This document shows, piece after piece, positions 35,444 through 48,191 of a stretch of DNA of 64,000 bases. A program made the position numbers and the translations under genes. Numbering within the stretch: the stretch's first letter is position 1; each line of letters begins with the position of its first letter. The stretch comes from Schizophyllum amplum (lineage: Eukaryota > Basidiomycota > Agaricomycetes > Agaricales > Schizophyllaceae): contig VDMD01000008.1 in the NCBI GenBank assembly GCA_007026445.1, positions 930,001 to 994,000 of the forward strand, in the 5' to 3' direction. The notes under the pieces were generated by a model. The model ran no database searches, had not been told where the DNA came from, and saw only the letters and a program-made list of their open reading frames with translations.

Positions 35444-36621
35444 CTATGAATTGAGATATGCTAAAAGGTCACGTCGATTGCGCTGGTCCCGCTTGTCCTG
35501 TCTCTGAAAAGCACGATATCCTCGCCCCATCTCCTCTTTTCGGCGCCGTACTTGCTCGGCGGATCGGATATGAGCAGCAAGGGCAGCCGCATTGTGCGTA
35601 ATCGCTTCTTCGACGCCTTGTACGGACCGACCGTCTTCGCCTTCAGCCCAATACCGAGTCGATCAGATTTCAATACGGTGCGATGGGCTTCACGAGTGCG
35701 CGTCGACCGTCGTCCTCTTCGAGATCCATGTCGTCAGATGCCTCGTCCTTGACCGTGGCACAGAGTCGCGTCTGGCTCAATCTCTTCGATGTCGTCCTCG
35801 TCCGTGTCGTCGTCCCCGTCATCAGAATCTGACACTGTCAGATCCACGACGTCGACCTTGCGAATTTCCGTTATCTCTCCGTCGTCGTCTAGGCTGACCT
35901 CCACATCCTCCGACTTCGCTTGGTGAGGCGGCGGCGCGCGCTCCTTGCCCTTGCGTGAAGGCGATGGCGGCGCCGCCCTCCGAGCGTTCGGACCCAAGGT
36001 CTCGCCTTCTCTCCATCCGCTCTTCTGCAACATTCCCCAACCGCGATTGGCAGGCCCGAGAGCGAGGAATACAGGAGGTTTGAAGGGCTGCTCATGTGGC
36101 ATGGGTGGGGGATCGCGTGTAATCATGTCGGCCAGGCTGGAAGTCGATGGTGCGGGTTGTGAGAGCTGCTCGGCAGGGTTGTGCAGAACATTCTGAATGA
36201 ACCAGTCGTTCTTGTCTGGCTTCTTCGCTTCGGAAGTGTGTAGTGCAGGGAATGTTGGGGCAGTACGAGGTCGACGTATGTGATCAAAGCCCGCGCTGGA
36301 GCTGGGTACGGATTGGGAGGGCGCTGCACTAGATCGTCGGCCGGCCAGTGAACGATACCAGTCTGCAACGTCAGTGCTGCGACTGGACGTAGCCTTCGAG
36401 TCAAATGAAAGACTTCTTGAGGAGGTGGAGGGGGACCAGTCATCGAAGGCGACCGTCGCAGGAACAAATCGAGGAGGGGGCTTTGTACGGCGCAGGAACG
36501 CTGACTTCAGGGCCCAGTCCTCTGATTCGTCCTCGTCTGCAGCCTGCCCCGTCTCTTTTTCCAGTTTCTCCCTATCCGCGGGATCATAGCGCGAGTATAT
36601 AGTGTGCGAGACGGTGGCCAT
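35444..36621 (-). CDS. G-patch domain protein
   Basis: Nuclear RNA-processing factor type: the G-patch activates DEAH helicases. Start MATVSHTIYSRYDPADREKL at 36621. A disordered Ser/Pro-rich region follows, with an acidic stretch DSDDGDDDTDEDDIEEIE. The G-patch is split as usual for this family: LGPANRGWGMLQKSGWREGE then, after a charged insert, RLGIGLKAKTVGPYKASKK. The C-terminal helix has AALAAHIRSAEQVRRRKEEM and the protein ends DLLAYLNS at TAG 35446-35444. The frame breaks near 35760 (two bases), 35707 and 35602 (AA read as A); the end given here uses the repaired frame. Head-to-head with MSH5. Confidence 0.82.
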
Positions 36622-36735
36622 GATGGGAAAGAGCAAGCACTGCAGACACCGCTACTAGTACTGATGACTAATGGCCTCACGTCTCGTCACGATCATGCGT
36701 CTGTGTGACATCTCAACCTACGCGCTCCCACCATC
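36622..36735. promoter_or_regulatory. Bidirectional promoter of the G-patch gene and MSH5
   Basis: Only 114 bp separate the two divergent ATGs, so both 5' UTRs and core promoters must fit here. No TATA box is visible on either strand. Confidence 0.6.
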
Positions 36736-39700
36736 ATGCCTGCCCCCAAAGGAACGCGCAAGCGGGCCAAGAGGCATATCACCGTCGAGGAAGAAAGCCT
36801 ATATGGGTCCCCAGAGACCAAGAAGGTTCGCTTCAACGGCTCCGCTGCAGAAACGACCCCCGCTCGAACGACAACTACGGACGAGACCGAATCCGACGAA
36901 CCAAAACACCGGACAAGGCACACCTCTTCTCATCTAGCACCTGAATATCTGACCGAGTATTCCAAAGATATGCTTGACAGCCTGGTGCCAACAGTGGGTC
37001 TCGTTGTAGTTCCTGCTGTCGGGTGCTGACGATCTCGAAGCGGTCGCATGGGTTGCGCTTATTATGACCCTGTCAAGTGCATTGTCTACGTCTTAGAAGA
37101 CACACAAGAGACTCCACATCTGGATTTAACACGGACGCGTGGGTGACTGCCATGGTCAAGTTGCACCGTTTCAGTCTGACCGTCTCTAGTCCTGGAGCAA
37201 GCCAATCCGGACATCGTCTTGACGAGCTCCCGCGGCGACGATGAGTTCATAGATAAGCTGCGCGATCACAGTGCGTAAGGTACACACCGCATATACTCAC
37301 ATTCTGAACAATGTCCAGTGGAGGCATCCGGCGGTCATTTCCAGATTCGCCCCCACAAAGAGTTCAACGCCGCAAAAGGACGCGACCGTCTCTTCTCTCT
37401 TCCCCTTCTATCCGAGCTACCTATGCAGTACGACCATGATGCGCCATCCTCTGACTCCGGCTCCGGGACATCCGGTCTTCGGAATGCCTACGACTTCATG
37501 CGCCGACGGCAGAACGGCAATGGCGGCGATCCCACCTTAAAACGCTGGAATGCATCTATCCGCTTGGCTAACTTTGCGTCTGTTGACTCCTCGCCGCTCT
37601 GCATAGCATGCGTCGGTGCCCTGCTTGATCATCTCATTCGGGAACGCGCCGTCAATGACCTGGAAGAGGAGGGTATATCTGGCCTGGCGATCCGCGATAT
37701 CGAGGCCATAGCTCTGTACGTTCTGGTTGACTTCATTTGCGCAAATTTATTAACACGACACGCACCGACAGAAATAAAATGATGCACATCAACGCTGACG
37801 CCCTATAGTACGAACGCCGATTCCTCTGCAAAAAAAAACATCTCATCAAGTCTCCTATAGCTCGCTCGGCATCTTTGAAGACGAGTCCCATGCGTCCATT
37901 CACAGCGACAAAACCAAGGAGGGTCTGTCGCTTTTCGGTACGTCCCTTCCCGGAGTTATTATTCCGTTGTCTGAGCGGAACATCAGGCATTATAAATAAC
38001 ACGAAAACCACGCTTGGCCGCCAGCTATTGAAAACCTGGTTCTTGCGCCCATCGCTTTCCATACCGGTCATCACTGCACGCCACGACGCGATCGACTGCT
38101 TCCTCAGTCCCGATAATAACTCACCCGTTCGCGCTATGCATGGGCACCTGAAGGGAATCAAGAACGTTCCGCGGATCTTGGCCATCATAAAGAGCGGCTC
38201 CGCAACGTTGGTGGAATGGCAAGGCCTGGTCAAGTTCACTTTTCATGCTACTATGTTGCGTGAGGCGTTGACGGAACTGCATTGCGCTGAACATATCGGT
38301 GTAGTCGCTAAGGTGAAGAGCGTCCTTTTCCTTCGACTACAGAGCTCTGATCTTCCATGGGCAGCTGCTCGAGGTCCTTGATGCGGCCGCTTTCCGTGAT
38401 GTGGGCAGTAAGGTTAACGAGATAGTACGCTTGCATTCTCATTATTTCTTGAATCATATTCGGCGCTGAACGGCTTCCCAGATCGACTGGGAAGAGTCGG
38501 CAGAGGCCGGCCGTGTTTGCGTACGCACGGGAATTGACGAAGAACTCGATAACAGAAAGCACGTATACAATGGCATCGACTCCGTTTTGGTAAGCCCTTC
38601 TTCCTTGTTCGCGATACAGAAGATTTGACAGTCCACCACAGTCGAACATCGCGGAACAGATCTCGCATACGGTGCCCACCGAGTACGCGGAGTCGTTGAA
38701 CGTCGTATACTTTCCGCAACTAGGTGCGATTGGTCGATGCGTAGGTACGATCTAAGGTTGATGATTGCCATAGGTTTCTTGGTCTGTGTGCCAATGCTCG
38801 AGCAATGGAAAGGCGAGCAGGGCATTCAAGTCATCGAGGGGTGGACATTTCAGGTGCGAATTGCGCGTCTATGACCGATGTACATGATTGATGTCTTGCA
38901 GTTCTCGTCAGAGTGCGTGGCTTGCAAAGCTGTCGCCCGCTTAACCCATGGCTGCGCTATAGGACGCACGTGTACTTCAAGTCGGAAGAGATGCACGGTA
39001 AGATCTTTCTGTGCTTATCGCCCGTCCCACTGATACCTGGCAGACATGGACGTGCACATAGGTAAGTATCTGGCCTTGTGCGGTCCATAGTCATTCCTCA
39101 ATGAGTCTGTCTAGGCGACCTGCACTCATTGATCGTCGACCGGGAGATCGAGATCGTTCAGGATCTGCTCACTGACATCCTTGTGTACTATACGGAGATG
39201 ACCGCTTCATGCGACATATGTGCCGAACTCGATTGGTTAGCCTCTCTCACCTTGTACTGACCGCCCGCAAACCTGCTGACGCTATCGCCAGTCTGCTATC
39301 TTTCGCAGACGCCTGTCGAGGTTTCAACTACCGCAGACCGGTCATGGTCGACGAGAACGTCATCATAATCAACGGTGGTCGCCATCCTCTTCAAGAGCAA
39401 GTAGTCGATACGTTCGTGGCTAACGACACGCGTCTCGCTGGCGGCCTCGGCGCGCATGTCGAGCTCGACGGGGAGGACGGCGAAGACAAAAGCGAGTACC
39501 TAAAGCCGATCGCTCTTTGCACAGGCGCGAATGCATGCGGGAAGAGCGTCTATCTGAAGCAGACGGCCCTCATCCAGTATATGGCACAAATTGGGTGGTG
39601 CGTGTTGGTGTTGACCTCCACTTGGGCGATGTGTCTGATTTGAGTAGTTTCGTCCCAGCGGACTCCGCCACCTTAGGCCTTGTGGACAAGATATTCACGC

Positions 39701-40923
39701 GGATATCGACCAGAGATTCGGTCTCGAAGGTAAGGCATTAAATAGCGTTGCGGAAGGCTAACTCCTCCGTTTTCCTCACAGGTGCAATCTGCTTTTATGA
39801 TCGACTTGAACCAGGTATAATCGCATCGACGTCGGATCTTTCGCGAAGATCTCTCTCTGACGCGTTCTTTCTCACCGCATCAAGGTCTCGCTCGCCCTGC
39901 GTAACTCGACTCCTCGCTCTTTGATACTTCTGGACGAATTCGGCAAGGGAACTATGTCTACAGGTCATTCTCCAGTCTGTCTACTCGCTCGCGCTGCTCT
40001 TCCGCCTGGATGCTCCGTCCTCCTGTTGCGCGACTTCTTCTCCTAACTCCTTGCCTCTCGAGTCCTCGATCTTGCTCAAATGATGCTCTCTCCTTTTACC
40101 ATTAGTAGCTGACGATCTTACGCTTGCGACTAACACTTTCACGATCCAGATGGCGCCGGACTCTTCTGCGGTGTCCTCAAGCACCTCCTCGACCGCGGCC
40201 CGGAATGCCCCAAGGTCATGGCCGCGACGCACTTCCACGACGTCTTCCGCGAAGATCTGCTCGACCCCGAGTCTGTGCCGATCGCGTTTTTGCATATGCA
40301 GGTGATGTTCACGACAGAAGATGGCGAAATTGCGACAGGACGACCGGACACGGCGTTGAGTCGACCTGGTACTGCTGCTGCGAGTGGATCGGGTACTTCT
40401 ACGAGTCGACCGGGTACTTCTACGAGTCGACCGGGTACTTCTACGAGTCGACCTGGGACTTCTACGAGCCGACCCGGCACCTCTGCGCCCGCGCGAGGGG
40501 ACAAGATCACCTATCTCTACCGTGTCGCCGAGGGACTGTCGCTTAACTCGCATGCGGCACAATGTGCGGAGATCTTTGGGCTGCCAGCGGAGATCTGCGC
40601 GAGGGCGCAGTATGTGAGGTGAGTGGTTGTTGGTTTCTCAGTTTGCTTTGATTTTCTCCGTATGCGCACTCTTTCCGAATCACCGCTTAGGAGACCTGCT
40701 GGCTTTCGCTCCCCAATTGACTCCACCCCTCCTCAGCCGCCTGATATCGACGCATGAACTAGGGCAACTGCTGGACGAAGAGATGCTGGAGGATGAGCGC
40801 GAAGAGCTGGCGGAGGCGGAGGCCGTTTGTAGGCGGTTTCTGGCTTGGAATTTGACTGCAGACGACGGGGTGGATGTGAAGGGGAAGTTGGCGGAGGTTT
40901 TGGGGCGGGAGGTGGAGGAATGA
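36736..40923 (+). CDS. MSH5: MutS homologue 5, meiotic crossover factor
   Basis: Works with MSH4 as a clamp that stabilises Holliday junction precursors in meiosis; no mismatch repair role. Exon 1 (MPAPKGTRKRAKRHITV) is basic and nucleus-like. Domain II/III follows: MGCAYYDPVKCIVYVLED, LKRWNASIRLANFASVDSSP, LNNTKTTLGRQLLKTWFLRP and GHLKGIKNVPRILA. The clamp has VYFPQLGFLVCVP. The ATPase has Walker A CTGANACGKSVYLK, then FVPADSATLGLVDKIFTRIS, Walker B SLILLDEFGKGT and the His switch ATHFHDVFRE. The helix-turn-helix tail is RVAEGLSLNSHAAQCAEIFG. Many small introns plus one of 186 nt (39964-40149) just after Walker B. Between the ATPase and the tail is a repeat-coded linker. The joint between exons 1 and 2 (about 36990-37040) is unclear. 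Confidence 0.93.
40391..40474 (+). repeat. 21-bp coding minisatellite in MSH5, four units
   Basis: Three identical units starting GGGTACTTCTACGAGTCG at 40391, 40412 and 40433, and a fourth with three changes at 40454; degenerate flanks extend it to about 40361-40490. Each unit adds seven residues (GTSTSRP) without shifting the frame. It lies in the linker after the MSH5 ATPase core. Confidence 0.95.
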
Positions 40924-42387
40924 TTGTTGACGATGGTGCACGGGAATGGTTGATTGTGCTTCTTTGCTCACTTGTAACTTCGCAATGCTGTGCTTTTGTT
41001 GTCGCTTTAACGTATTTATTGCTTTGCCAGGTATCCTGCGTGGGTTTTGACGAGATACCTGAACAAATAGACACACACTATTGCACGGTGAGTCGTGATG
41101 ATTAATAGAAGACCGGCCTTTCCAAATGGGGACCAAGATGTTCGATCTTTTATGGTCACAAGGCTTTCCTTTTGCGGACGGTTCACCTTTGATTCCGAGG
41201 TCAGTAAATCAACCAACAGATTGGCAGCGATTGAGGTCTAGCTCCTCGTCCTTTCTCGGTTGTTAGACACATGATGAGGTGACACCATAGCTGCAGCCCT
41301 CGCTATGACGCCTACTACGTCGCCTAAGAACAACTCGTGAGCCAAGCTTAGCTGCGTCGGCGTGGCCGCGATGGACAGCGAATGACTTCAGAAATCTGCG
41401 TATCGAGCAATGCATCGGACAGTTCATTCAGAGTCAGATGGAGTCGCTGGAGTGGCGGCTTGGCAAGGATGGCGACCAACTTCTACTTCGAGGATCCATA
41501 TCGATCGCGACGACAGCGGAATGCGAACAACAGTCGAAACGGACCCACTGCGGACCCATCTGGAGTTTCTGCACGAAATGGTCGTGGGACTCAGAGTTGA
41601 GGTGACTCATGCAGCATACGAACTGTCTGGGCAGGCTCCGCGACGGCTGCAGTCCACCTCTTCTTCGAATCCTTGGCCGGCGGCCCAAAATAGGACTGGA
41701 CTGGAATAGGAGACGCCACCGGACATTGGCAGCCAATGAGGTGACGGTGGATGCTGGGGTGCCACTGGGTGAAGTACACGATGAAGATTTGTTGCGATGG
41801 GGGAGCTTGACCCGCGCATCGCAGTGGCCGCTGCGCCGACGCACACCGGCAGCAAGCCAGCATGTTGACGCGTACGATAGAGCTGCGGCATAGATTGGGA
41901 GCCGCGTGTCCAATCATACGTGTGGTGCCAGCAATGAGAATTGCATGAGTCAGAGGAACGGTAGTCGGCACTTGGTTTCGCAAGCGCCTCGGCGGTGAGA
42001 AGCATCGTCGTTGTGGTATTCTGGACGGTCACTGTGGTGGGTGCTGGGTAATTTGGGGTCAGACGTGTATTTCTTAAGCAGAGAGAAAGCGTCCCCAGCA
42101 CTTCCTGGTCAGTGAACGGTCGTCTAGCATGGGTTCGTCAGTCCATTTCTCCGATTGTTCGACTTCAATTCGATGTTTGAGGTGACCGGGATGGTGCCGG
42201 CCGCGTCCCGCGGGGAGGACCTGCCGTTGAGTAATCATGTTCTCATCATAACCTGGTCCCGATCGCGATGTATATATTCATCAGTAGCGCCCGTTAAACC
42301 ACCCGCTACTCCCCTTTCCTCTTTCCTCCATCTTCCACAAACTACGCTCCAGTCTTTTCCTTCACACACCAGCCACTAGAGGGCATA
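40924..42387. other. Intergenic, 1.46 kb
   Basis: Between MSH5 and the ABC transporter, both plus strand. A plus-strand stretch at about 41380-41590 reads as a helix-like segment (NLRIEQCIGQFIQSQMESLEW), but has no start, no partner exon and no homology I know. The right end is the ABC gene promoter. Confidence 0.4.
42272..42279 (+). promoter_or_regulatory. TATA box of the ABC transporter gene
   Basis: TATATATT 108 nt upstream of the ATG at 42388, followed by a long C/T-rich leader (CCTTTCCTCTTTCCTCC), typical of strongly expressed fungal genes. Confidence 0.5.
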
Positions 42388-45300
42388 ATGGCAAACAACA
42401 GCCGCCCCAGTACCGCTGGCACCCTTCAAGAAAAGGGGAAGGCAAAGTCAGGCAAGAGTTTCTTCGGGAGGAGCAAGTCCACCAAGTCCACCGAGCGCAC
42501 GGAGCCCAACGACTCGGTAGACGAGAAGGATGGCAAGTCCTCGACCTCGAACGAGGAGCCCTTGGCGCCCGTGATCCCGGTTGGCAAGGAGGTCGAACCG
42601 GTCTCGTTCGCCCAGCTCTTCAGGTGCGTCCCCAGTGATTGAAGGGGGAACGGGACTCACCCAACTACATAGGTTTACCACTAGAAAGGAGCTCTTCTAC
42701 AACTTCGTGGGCCTCATTACTGCTGCGGCGTCGGGCGCTGCGCAGGTGAGTTGACTCGGCCGCGCACCCATTCATTAAACTCACGACCGACAGCCTCTTA
42801 TGAGTCTGCTCTTCGGCAACCTCACTCAAGATTTCGTCGTCTTCCAAACGCTCATCGCGCAAGCCGAGGCAGGCAACTCCGACGCGGCGGCCAACATTCC
42901 TGCAGCCGCCGCACACTTTTTGCACTCCTCCGGCCAGAATGCAAGCTACCTCGTCTACATCGGTACGTGATCAGCAACCTGTCTGAGTTTCCTCCTCATC
43001 ATACACAGGTCTCGGGATGATGATCTGCGTCTACATCTACATGGTCGGCTGGGTGTACACCGGCGAGATCAACGCGAAGCGCATTCGGGAGAGCTACCTT
43101 AAAGCCACCCTCCGCCAGGACATCGCGTACTTCGACAACGTCGGCGCTGGCGAGATTGCGACGCGCATTCAGACCGACACCCGTGAGTCCCCCCTCGCTC
43201 CCCTCCAGCTGGCACTTTCTCACGTTCAGTAGATTTGGTCCAGCAAGGCACGTCAGAGAAAGTGGCTCTTGTGGTCAGTTTCTTGGCCGCCTTCGTCACC
43301 GGTTTGTCCTTGCCTACATCCGTTCATGGCGCCTCGCCCTCGCGCTCACGTCGATCATCCCGTGCATCGCCATCGCCGGTGGTGTCATGAACAAGTTCGT
43401 CTCGAAGTACATGCAGTGCGTATATCCTCCCGATGCCCGCCGCGTAATTAACGCATATAGGCTCTCACTGAAGTACGTTGCCGAGGGTGGCACTGTCGCC
43501 GAGGAGGTCATCTCCACCGTTCGTACCGCTCAGGCGTTTGGCACTCAGAAAATCCTCTCTGGTCTGTACGACGTGCACAACTACCGTGCGGAGGAGGTGG
43601 ATCTCAAGGCCGCCATCGCGCACGGCTGCGGCCTCTCGGTGTTCTTCTTCGTTATTTACAGCGCTTATGCGCTCGCCTTTGACTTTGGCACCACACTCAT
43701 TGGACGCGGACAAGGTACGTGCTGGACTTTAATTGTTGTTATCCTGTGCTGACAACATATGTGTAGCCGACGCCGGCATTGTTGTCAACGTATTTTTCGC
43801 CATTCTCATTGGTTCCTTTTCCCTGGCCCTGCTCGCACCTGAGATGCAAGGTAAATTGTCATGGTCATGGTGTCGGAGTGCATAACCTGATTGTTATAAC
43901 AGCTATCACACATGCTCGCGGTGCCGCCGCTAAGCTCTACTCGACGATTGACCGTGTGCCGGATATCGATTCGTACAGCACGAGGGTTTGCAGCCGGCAA
44001 CTGTTCACGGCGAAATCGTCCTCGAGGGCGTCCAGTTCAGCTATCCTTCGCGCCCGACGGTCCCCGTGGTCAAGGGCGTGAATCTGCACTTCCAGGCTGG
44101 CAAGACTGCCGCGTTGGTCGGCGCTTCGGGCTCGGGCAAGTCAACGGCGATCTCCCTAATCGAGCGCTTCTACGACCCGACCGCGGGTGTTGTAAAGCTC
44201 GACGGCGTCAACCTGAAGGATATTAACATTAAGTGGCTTCGCAGCCAGATCGGTCTTGTCAGCCAAGAGCCTACGCTATTCGCCACTTCAATTAAGGTAA
44301 GCATGCTTTTCAGGCTTAAGCTGATCAATGCCGACCATTATGTAGAACAACGTCGCCCATGGTTTGATAAACACCCCGCACGAGCACGCATCTGAGGCGG
44401 AGAAGTTCGCGCTCATCAAGCAGGCATGCATCAAGGCGAACGCGGATGGCTTCATCACCAAGCTTCCCCAGGGCTACGACACCATGGTCGGCGAGCGCGC
44501 CATGCTCCTCTCCGGTGGCCAGAAGCAGCGCATTGCCATTGCGCGTGCCATCGTTTCCGACCCCCGCATCCTCCTCCTCGACGAAGCGACCTCCGCGCTC
44601 GACACCCAGTCCGAGGGCATCGTACAGGACGCACTCGACAAGGCCTCGCAGGGCCGCACGACTATCACTATTGCGCATCGCCTATCGACCATTAAGGATG
44701 CGGACCAGATCTTTGTCATGGGTGATGGTCTTGTTATCGAGCAGGGCACGCACAACGAGCTCCTCGAGAAGGAGGGCGCGTACGCACGTCTTGTCCAGGC
44801 GCAGAAGATCCGCGAGGTCGCTGAGGCCAAGCTCGGCGACGACGCTGACGCGGTCGACGTCGACAACGCCGTTCCGGAGGACATGGAGAAGGCTGCCGCC
44901 GAGGAGATCCCCCTCGGCCGTCAGCAGTCTGGCCGTTCGGTGGCGAGCGAGATTCTGGAGAAGCGCGCAGCAGATAAGGCCGGCAAGAAGAGCAAGTACT
45001 CGGTCACGCAGCTCTTCAGGCGCATGGGCGCTGTGAACAGCGACAGCTACAAGCTCTACGTTATCGGCTTCATCGCCGCCATCGCCACTGGTGCCGTCTA
45101 CCCGGCCTTCGGTATCGTGTTCTGTACGTCTGTTGCGCCGATGATTTTTGTGTGCATGCTTGCTGACCGTCCTCTCAGCGCAAGCCATCGGTGGCTTCTC
45201 CCTCACGGACTGGCACGCCATGCGCCACGCCGGTGACCGCAACGCGCTCTGGTTCTTCCTCATCGCGATTTGCTCGACCATCTCCATCGGCACACAGAAC

Positions 45301-47042
45301 TACGCGTTCGCCGCGTCCGCGTCCAAGCTTTCGGCCCGCCTTCGCTCGCTCTCCTTCAAGGCTATCCTCCGCCAGGATGTCGAGTTCTTTGACGAGGAGA
45401 GCCACAGCACCGGCAGCCTGGTGTCGAACCTCAGCGACAACCCGCAGAAAGTTAACGGACTGGCTGGTGTGACGCTGGGCGCAATCGTCCAGAGCGCGTC
45501 TACTCTGATTGTCGGCTTCATCATTGGGACGATCTACGCCTACCAAGTCGGTCTCGTTGGCTTCGCATGCACGCCGCTTTTGATCTCCACGGGTTATATT
45601 CGTCTGGTATGTCGGTTCGATCATACTCCCTTCGCATTCACTGATGATCATCTCACTATAGCGCGTCGTCGTTCTCAAGGACCAGGCCAACAAGGCTGCT
45701 CACGAGGAGTCTGCCCAGCTCGCTTGTGAAGCTGCAGGAGCCATCCGCACGGTTGCGTCCCTGACACGTGAGGCCGACTGCCTTGACATGTACAGCAAGA
45801 GTCTCGAGGAGCCCCTGCGCCAGTCCAACCGCACCGCCGTGTGGAGCAACATGCTCTACGCCTGCTCGCAGTCCATGTCTTTCTACGTCATCGCCCTCGT
45901 CTTCTGGTGGGGCGCCAAGCTCGTCTCGCAGCAGCGCATCTCGACCACGGACTTCTTCGTCGGTCTCATGAGCACGACATTCGGCGCCATCCAGGCCGGT
46001 AACGTGTTCTCCTTTGTGCCCGACGTATCGTCCGCCAAGGGCTCGGCGGAGGACATACTGGAGCTGCTGGACTCGAAGCCGGAGATCGACGCGGACTCGA
46101 CGGAGGGCACCAAGATCTCGCGCGAGACGATCCGCGGTCACATCAAGTTCGAGAATGTGCACTTCCGCTACCCGACGCGCCCGGGCATCCGTGTGCTCCG
46201 CGACCTCACGCTCGACATCGAGCCGGGTATGTATGTGGCGCTCGTCGGTGCCAGTGGATGCGGCAAGTCGACGACCATTCAGCTCATCGAGCGCTTCTAC
46301 GACCCTCTGTCTGGCAATGTCTACGTAAGTGCCTTCGATCTTGCGTGTGTTGTCAGAGATTGACTTGCATCTTAGCTTGACGGCGAGAAAATCTCGGACC
46401 TCAACGTGGCCGAGTACCGCAAGCAGATCGCGCTCGTTTCCCAGGAGCCGACCTTGTATGCGGGTACCGTGCGCTTCAACATCCTTCTCGGTGCTATCAA
46501 GCCCGAGTCGGAGGTCACGCAGGAGGAGATCGAGGAGGCTTGCCGGAAAGCGAACATCTTGGAGTTCATCCAGAGCCTGCCGAAGTGAGTGCCTTGCTGC
46601 TTTCATGGTAGTTCACAGACTAACTCTTCTTCAGCGGCTTCGACACTGAGGTTGGCGGCAAGGGTGGACAGCTCTCTGGTGGCCAGAAGCAGCGTATCGC
46701 GATCGCGCGTGCGTTGTTGCGCAACCCGAAGGTCCTGCTTCTCGACGAGGCCACCTCTGCTCTGGACTCCAACTCCGAGAAGGTCGTGCAGGCCGCGCTT
46801 GACCAGGCTGCCAAGGGCCGGACTACGCTTGCCATTGCGCACAGGTTGTCGACTATCCAGAACGCGGACAGGATGTGAGTGATCATTTGTGGCACAAGGT
46901 TGCCTGGGCGCTGACATGCGTTCACAGATACTTCATCAAAGAGGGCCGCGTGAGCGAGATGGGCACGCACGACCAGCTCATCGCTCGCAAGGGTGACTAC
47001 TACGAATACGTGCAGTTGCAGGCCCTGAGCAAGCGCGATTAG
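42388..47042 (+). CDS. Full-size ABCB transporter (multidrug/P-glycoprotein type, TMD-NBD-TMD-NBD)
   Basis: ATP-driven exporter of hydrophobic compounds or lipopeptides; plasma membrane. A charged Ser/Lys N-extension of about 65 residues ([11 protein letters not shown]) precedes TMD1 ([41 protein letters not shown]). NBD1 has Walker [20 protein letters not shown], signature [14 protein letters not shown] and Walker [14 protein letters not shown] linker rich in Asp/Ala follows. TMD2 includes [21 protein letters not shown]2 has [23 protein letters not shown] and [12 protein letters not shown]. The end is [13 protein letters not shown]. Both ATP sites look catalytically complete. About a dozen short introns. 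One frame slip near 43980 (AGCACGAGG for AGCAACGAGG) interrupts the TMD1-NBD1 joint. The substrate cannot be told; basidiomycete Ste6-like pheromone exporters and drug pumps share this layout. Confidence 0.93.
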
Positions 47043-48191
47043 AAGTTGTGTCTGTCGTTTTTTGGTCGTTCGCTGTCACACCTAGCTTTTATCTCACGTC
47101 CTTTATGTCGACTGCACACACACTATCGGCCTCGTCTTCTCTCGCATTATCGTTACGGGAATTATACCTCACTGTAATTTACGGATATAACCCTAGGGCT
47201 GTTGGTACTGAGATAGGTACTGGGTAGAATAATAGTTGCATTGATACTCTCAAGGTTTGGGCACCCCATGCCCCGAATTCAACTTGGTGAATGCCAACAA
47301 GAGCATGGGTAATTTTTCCGCACCGAGGGCTGCCCTCGGCATAATTTCGCACGCATGGTGAGGAAGTCCACCGTGTTGACTGGTTCATGAACAGGTGCAA
47401 ACGTGGCGGGTCGTCGGTCGAGGACGATCCAGACCCAGGCACCGACGACTTGCGAATTCGGACGTGATTCGCCCCGTTGACCTTCACACTCGTCGCAGCG
47501 CGGGCGTCAGCGAGCGCACTGCCACCGCATTGACCTCTTTCCCCTACCATGTTGGCCAGCAAGTTCCGGACGGTCTCAGCACGGCGGGCTGAATGAACGC
47601 ATCCGTCTCGCTTGGCTTCAGGACGGCTTGGACTGTGTAGTAGCCTGCCAAGTCAGAGTCTGGGTGGCCTTTCTATCTTATCCTATAGAGTCCCAAAGCC
47701 CTACATAATAGGGATTTCGAAGCCCTATCATGCCGGTGCCCGAGGACGGTGCAACTACGGGGTCAGGAACCCGAGGGCGCTTTTACTGAATCAGGATCAA
47801 TTGTTTGTATTGCCCGCGCGGCCCTTGTCTTTCGCCACGCAACGGACGAAGGATCATGTGCGGCGCGCGCCCCCCTGTTGCCGCGCCACACACCTTTGCT
47901 CAATTTTTTCGCCTTCCTTGCACAAGCTCACACAGAGAAAATTATTTCTTGCGGTGCTTCCGAGGACCTTTACGCGACGGGCTCCGCATGCGTGCGTTCC
48001 CCCGGGTCTTTGAGCTCGGCGCGCTGAGGCAATTGACGGAAGCAGAACCTGACATCAGCTCATTCGTGGCCAAGGCACGGCCGTGTGCAGCGCCTCCGTT
48101 GCCGTTCCGCCTCACGGGTCGATGCGCCTTTATATACGGCATGGATAAGGATAGGTGTTCCTGTTGTTTTCCCTCGCGCACGTCACACAAC
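47043..48191. other. Intergenic, 1.15 kb
   Basis: 3' flank of the ABC gene and promoter of the cyclin gene. Open frames here lack splice structure and homology. A TATA box lies at its right end. Confidence 0.5.
48131..48136 (+). promoter_or_regulatory. TATA box of the PHO80-like cyclin gene
   Basis: TTTATATACGG about 60 nt upstream of the ATG at 48192. Confidence 0.5.

Noticed and set aside
40361..40490. CRISPR-like array
   Set aside because: Units are directly adjacent with no spacers, in frame, inside a eukaryotic gene.
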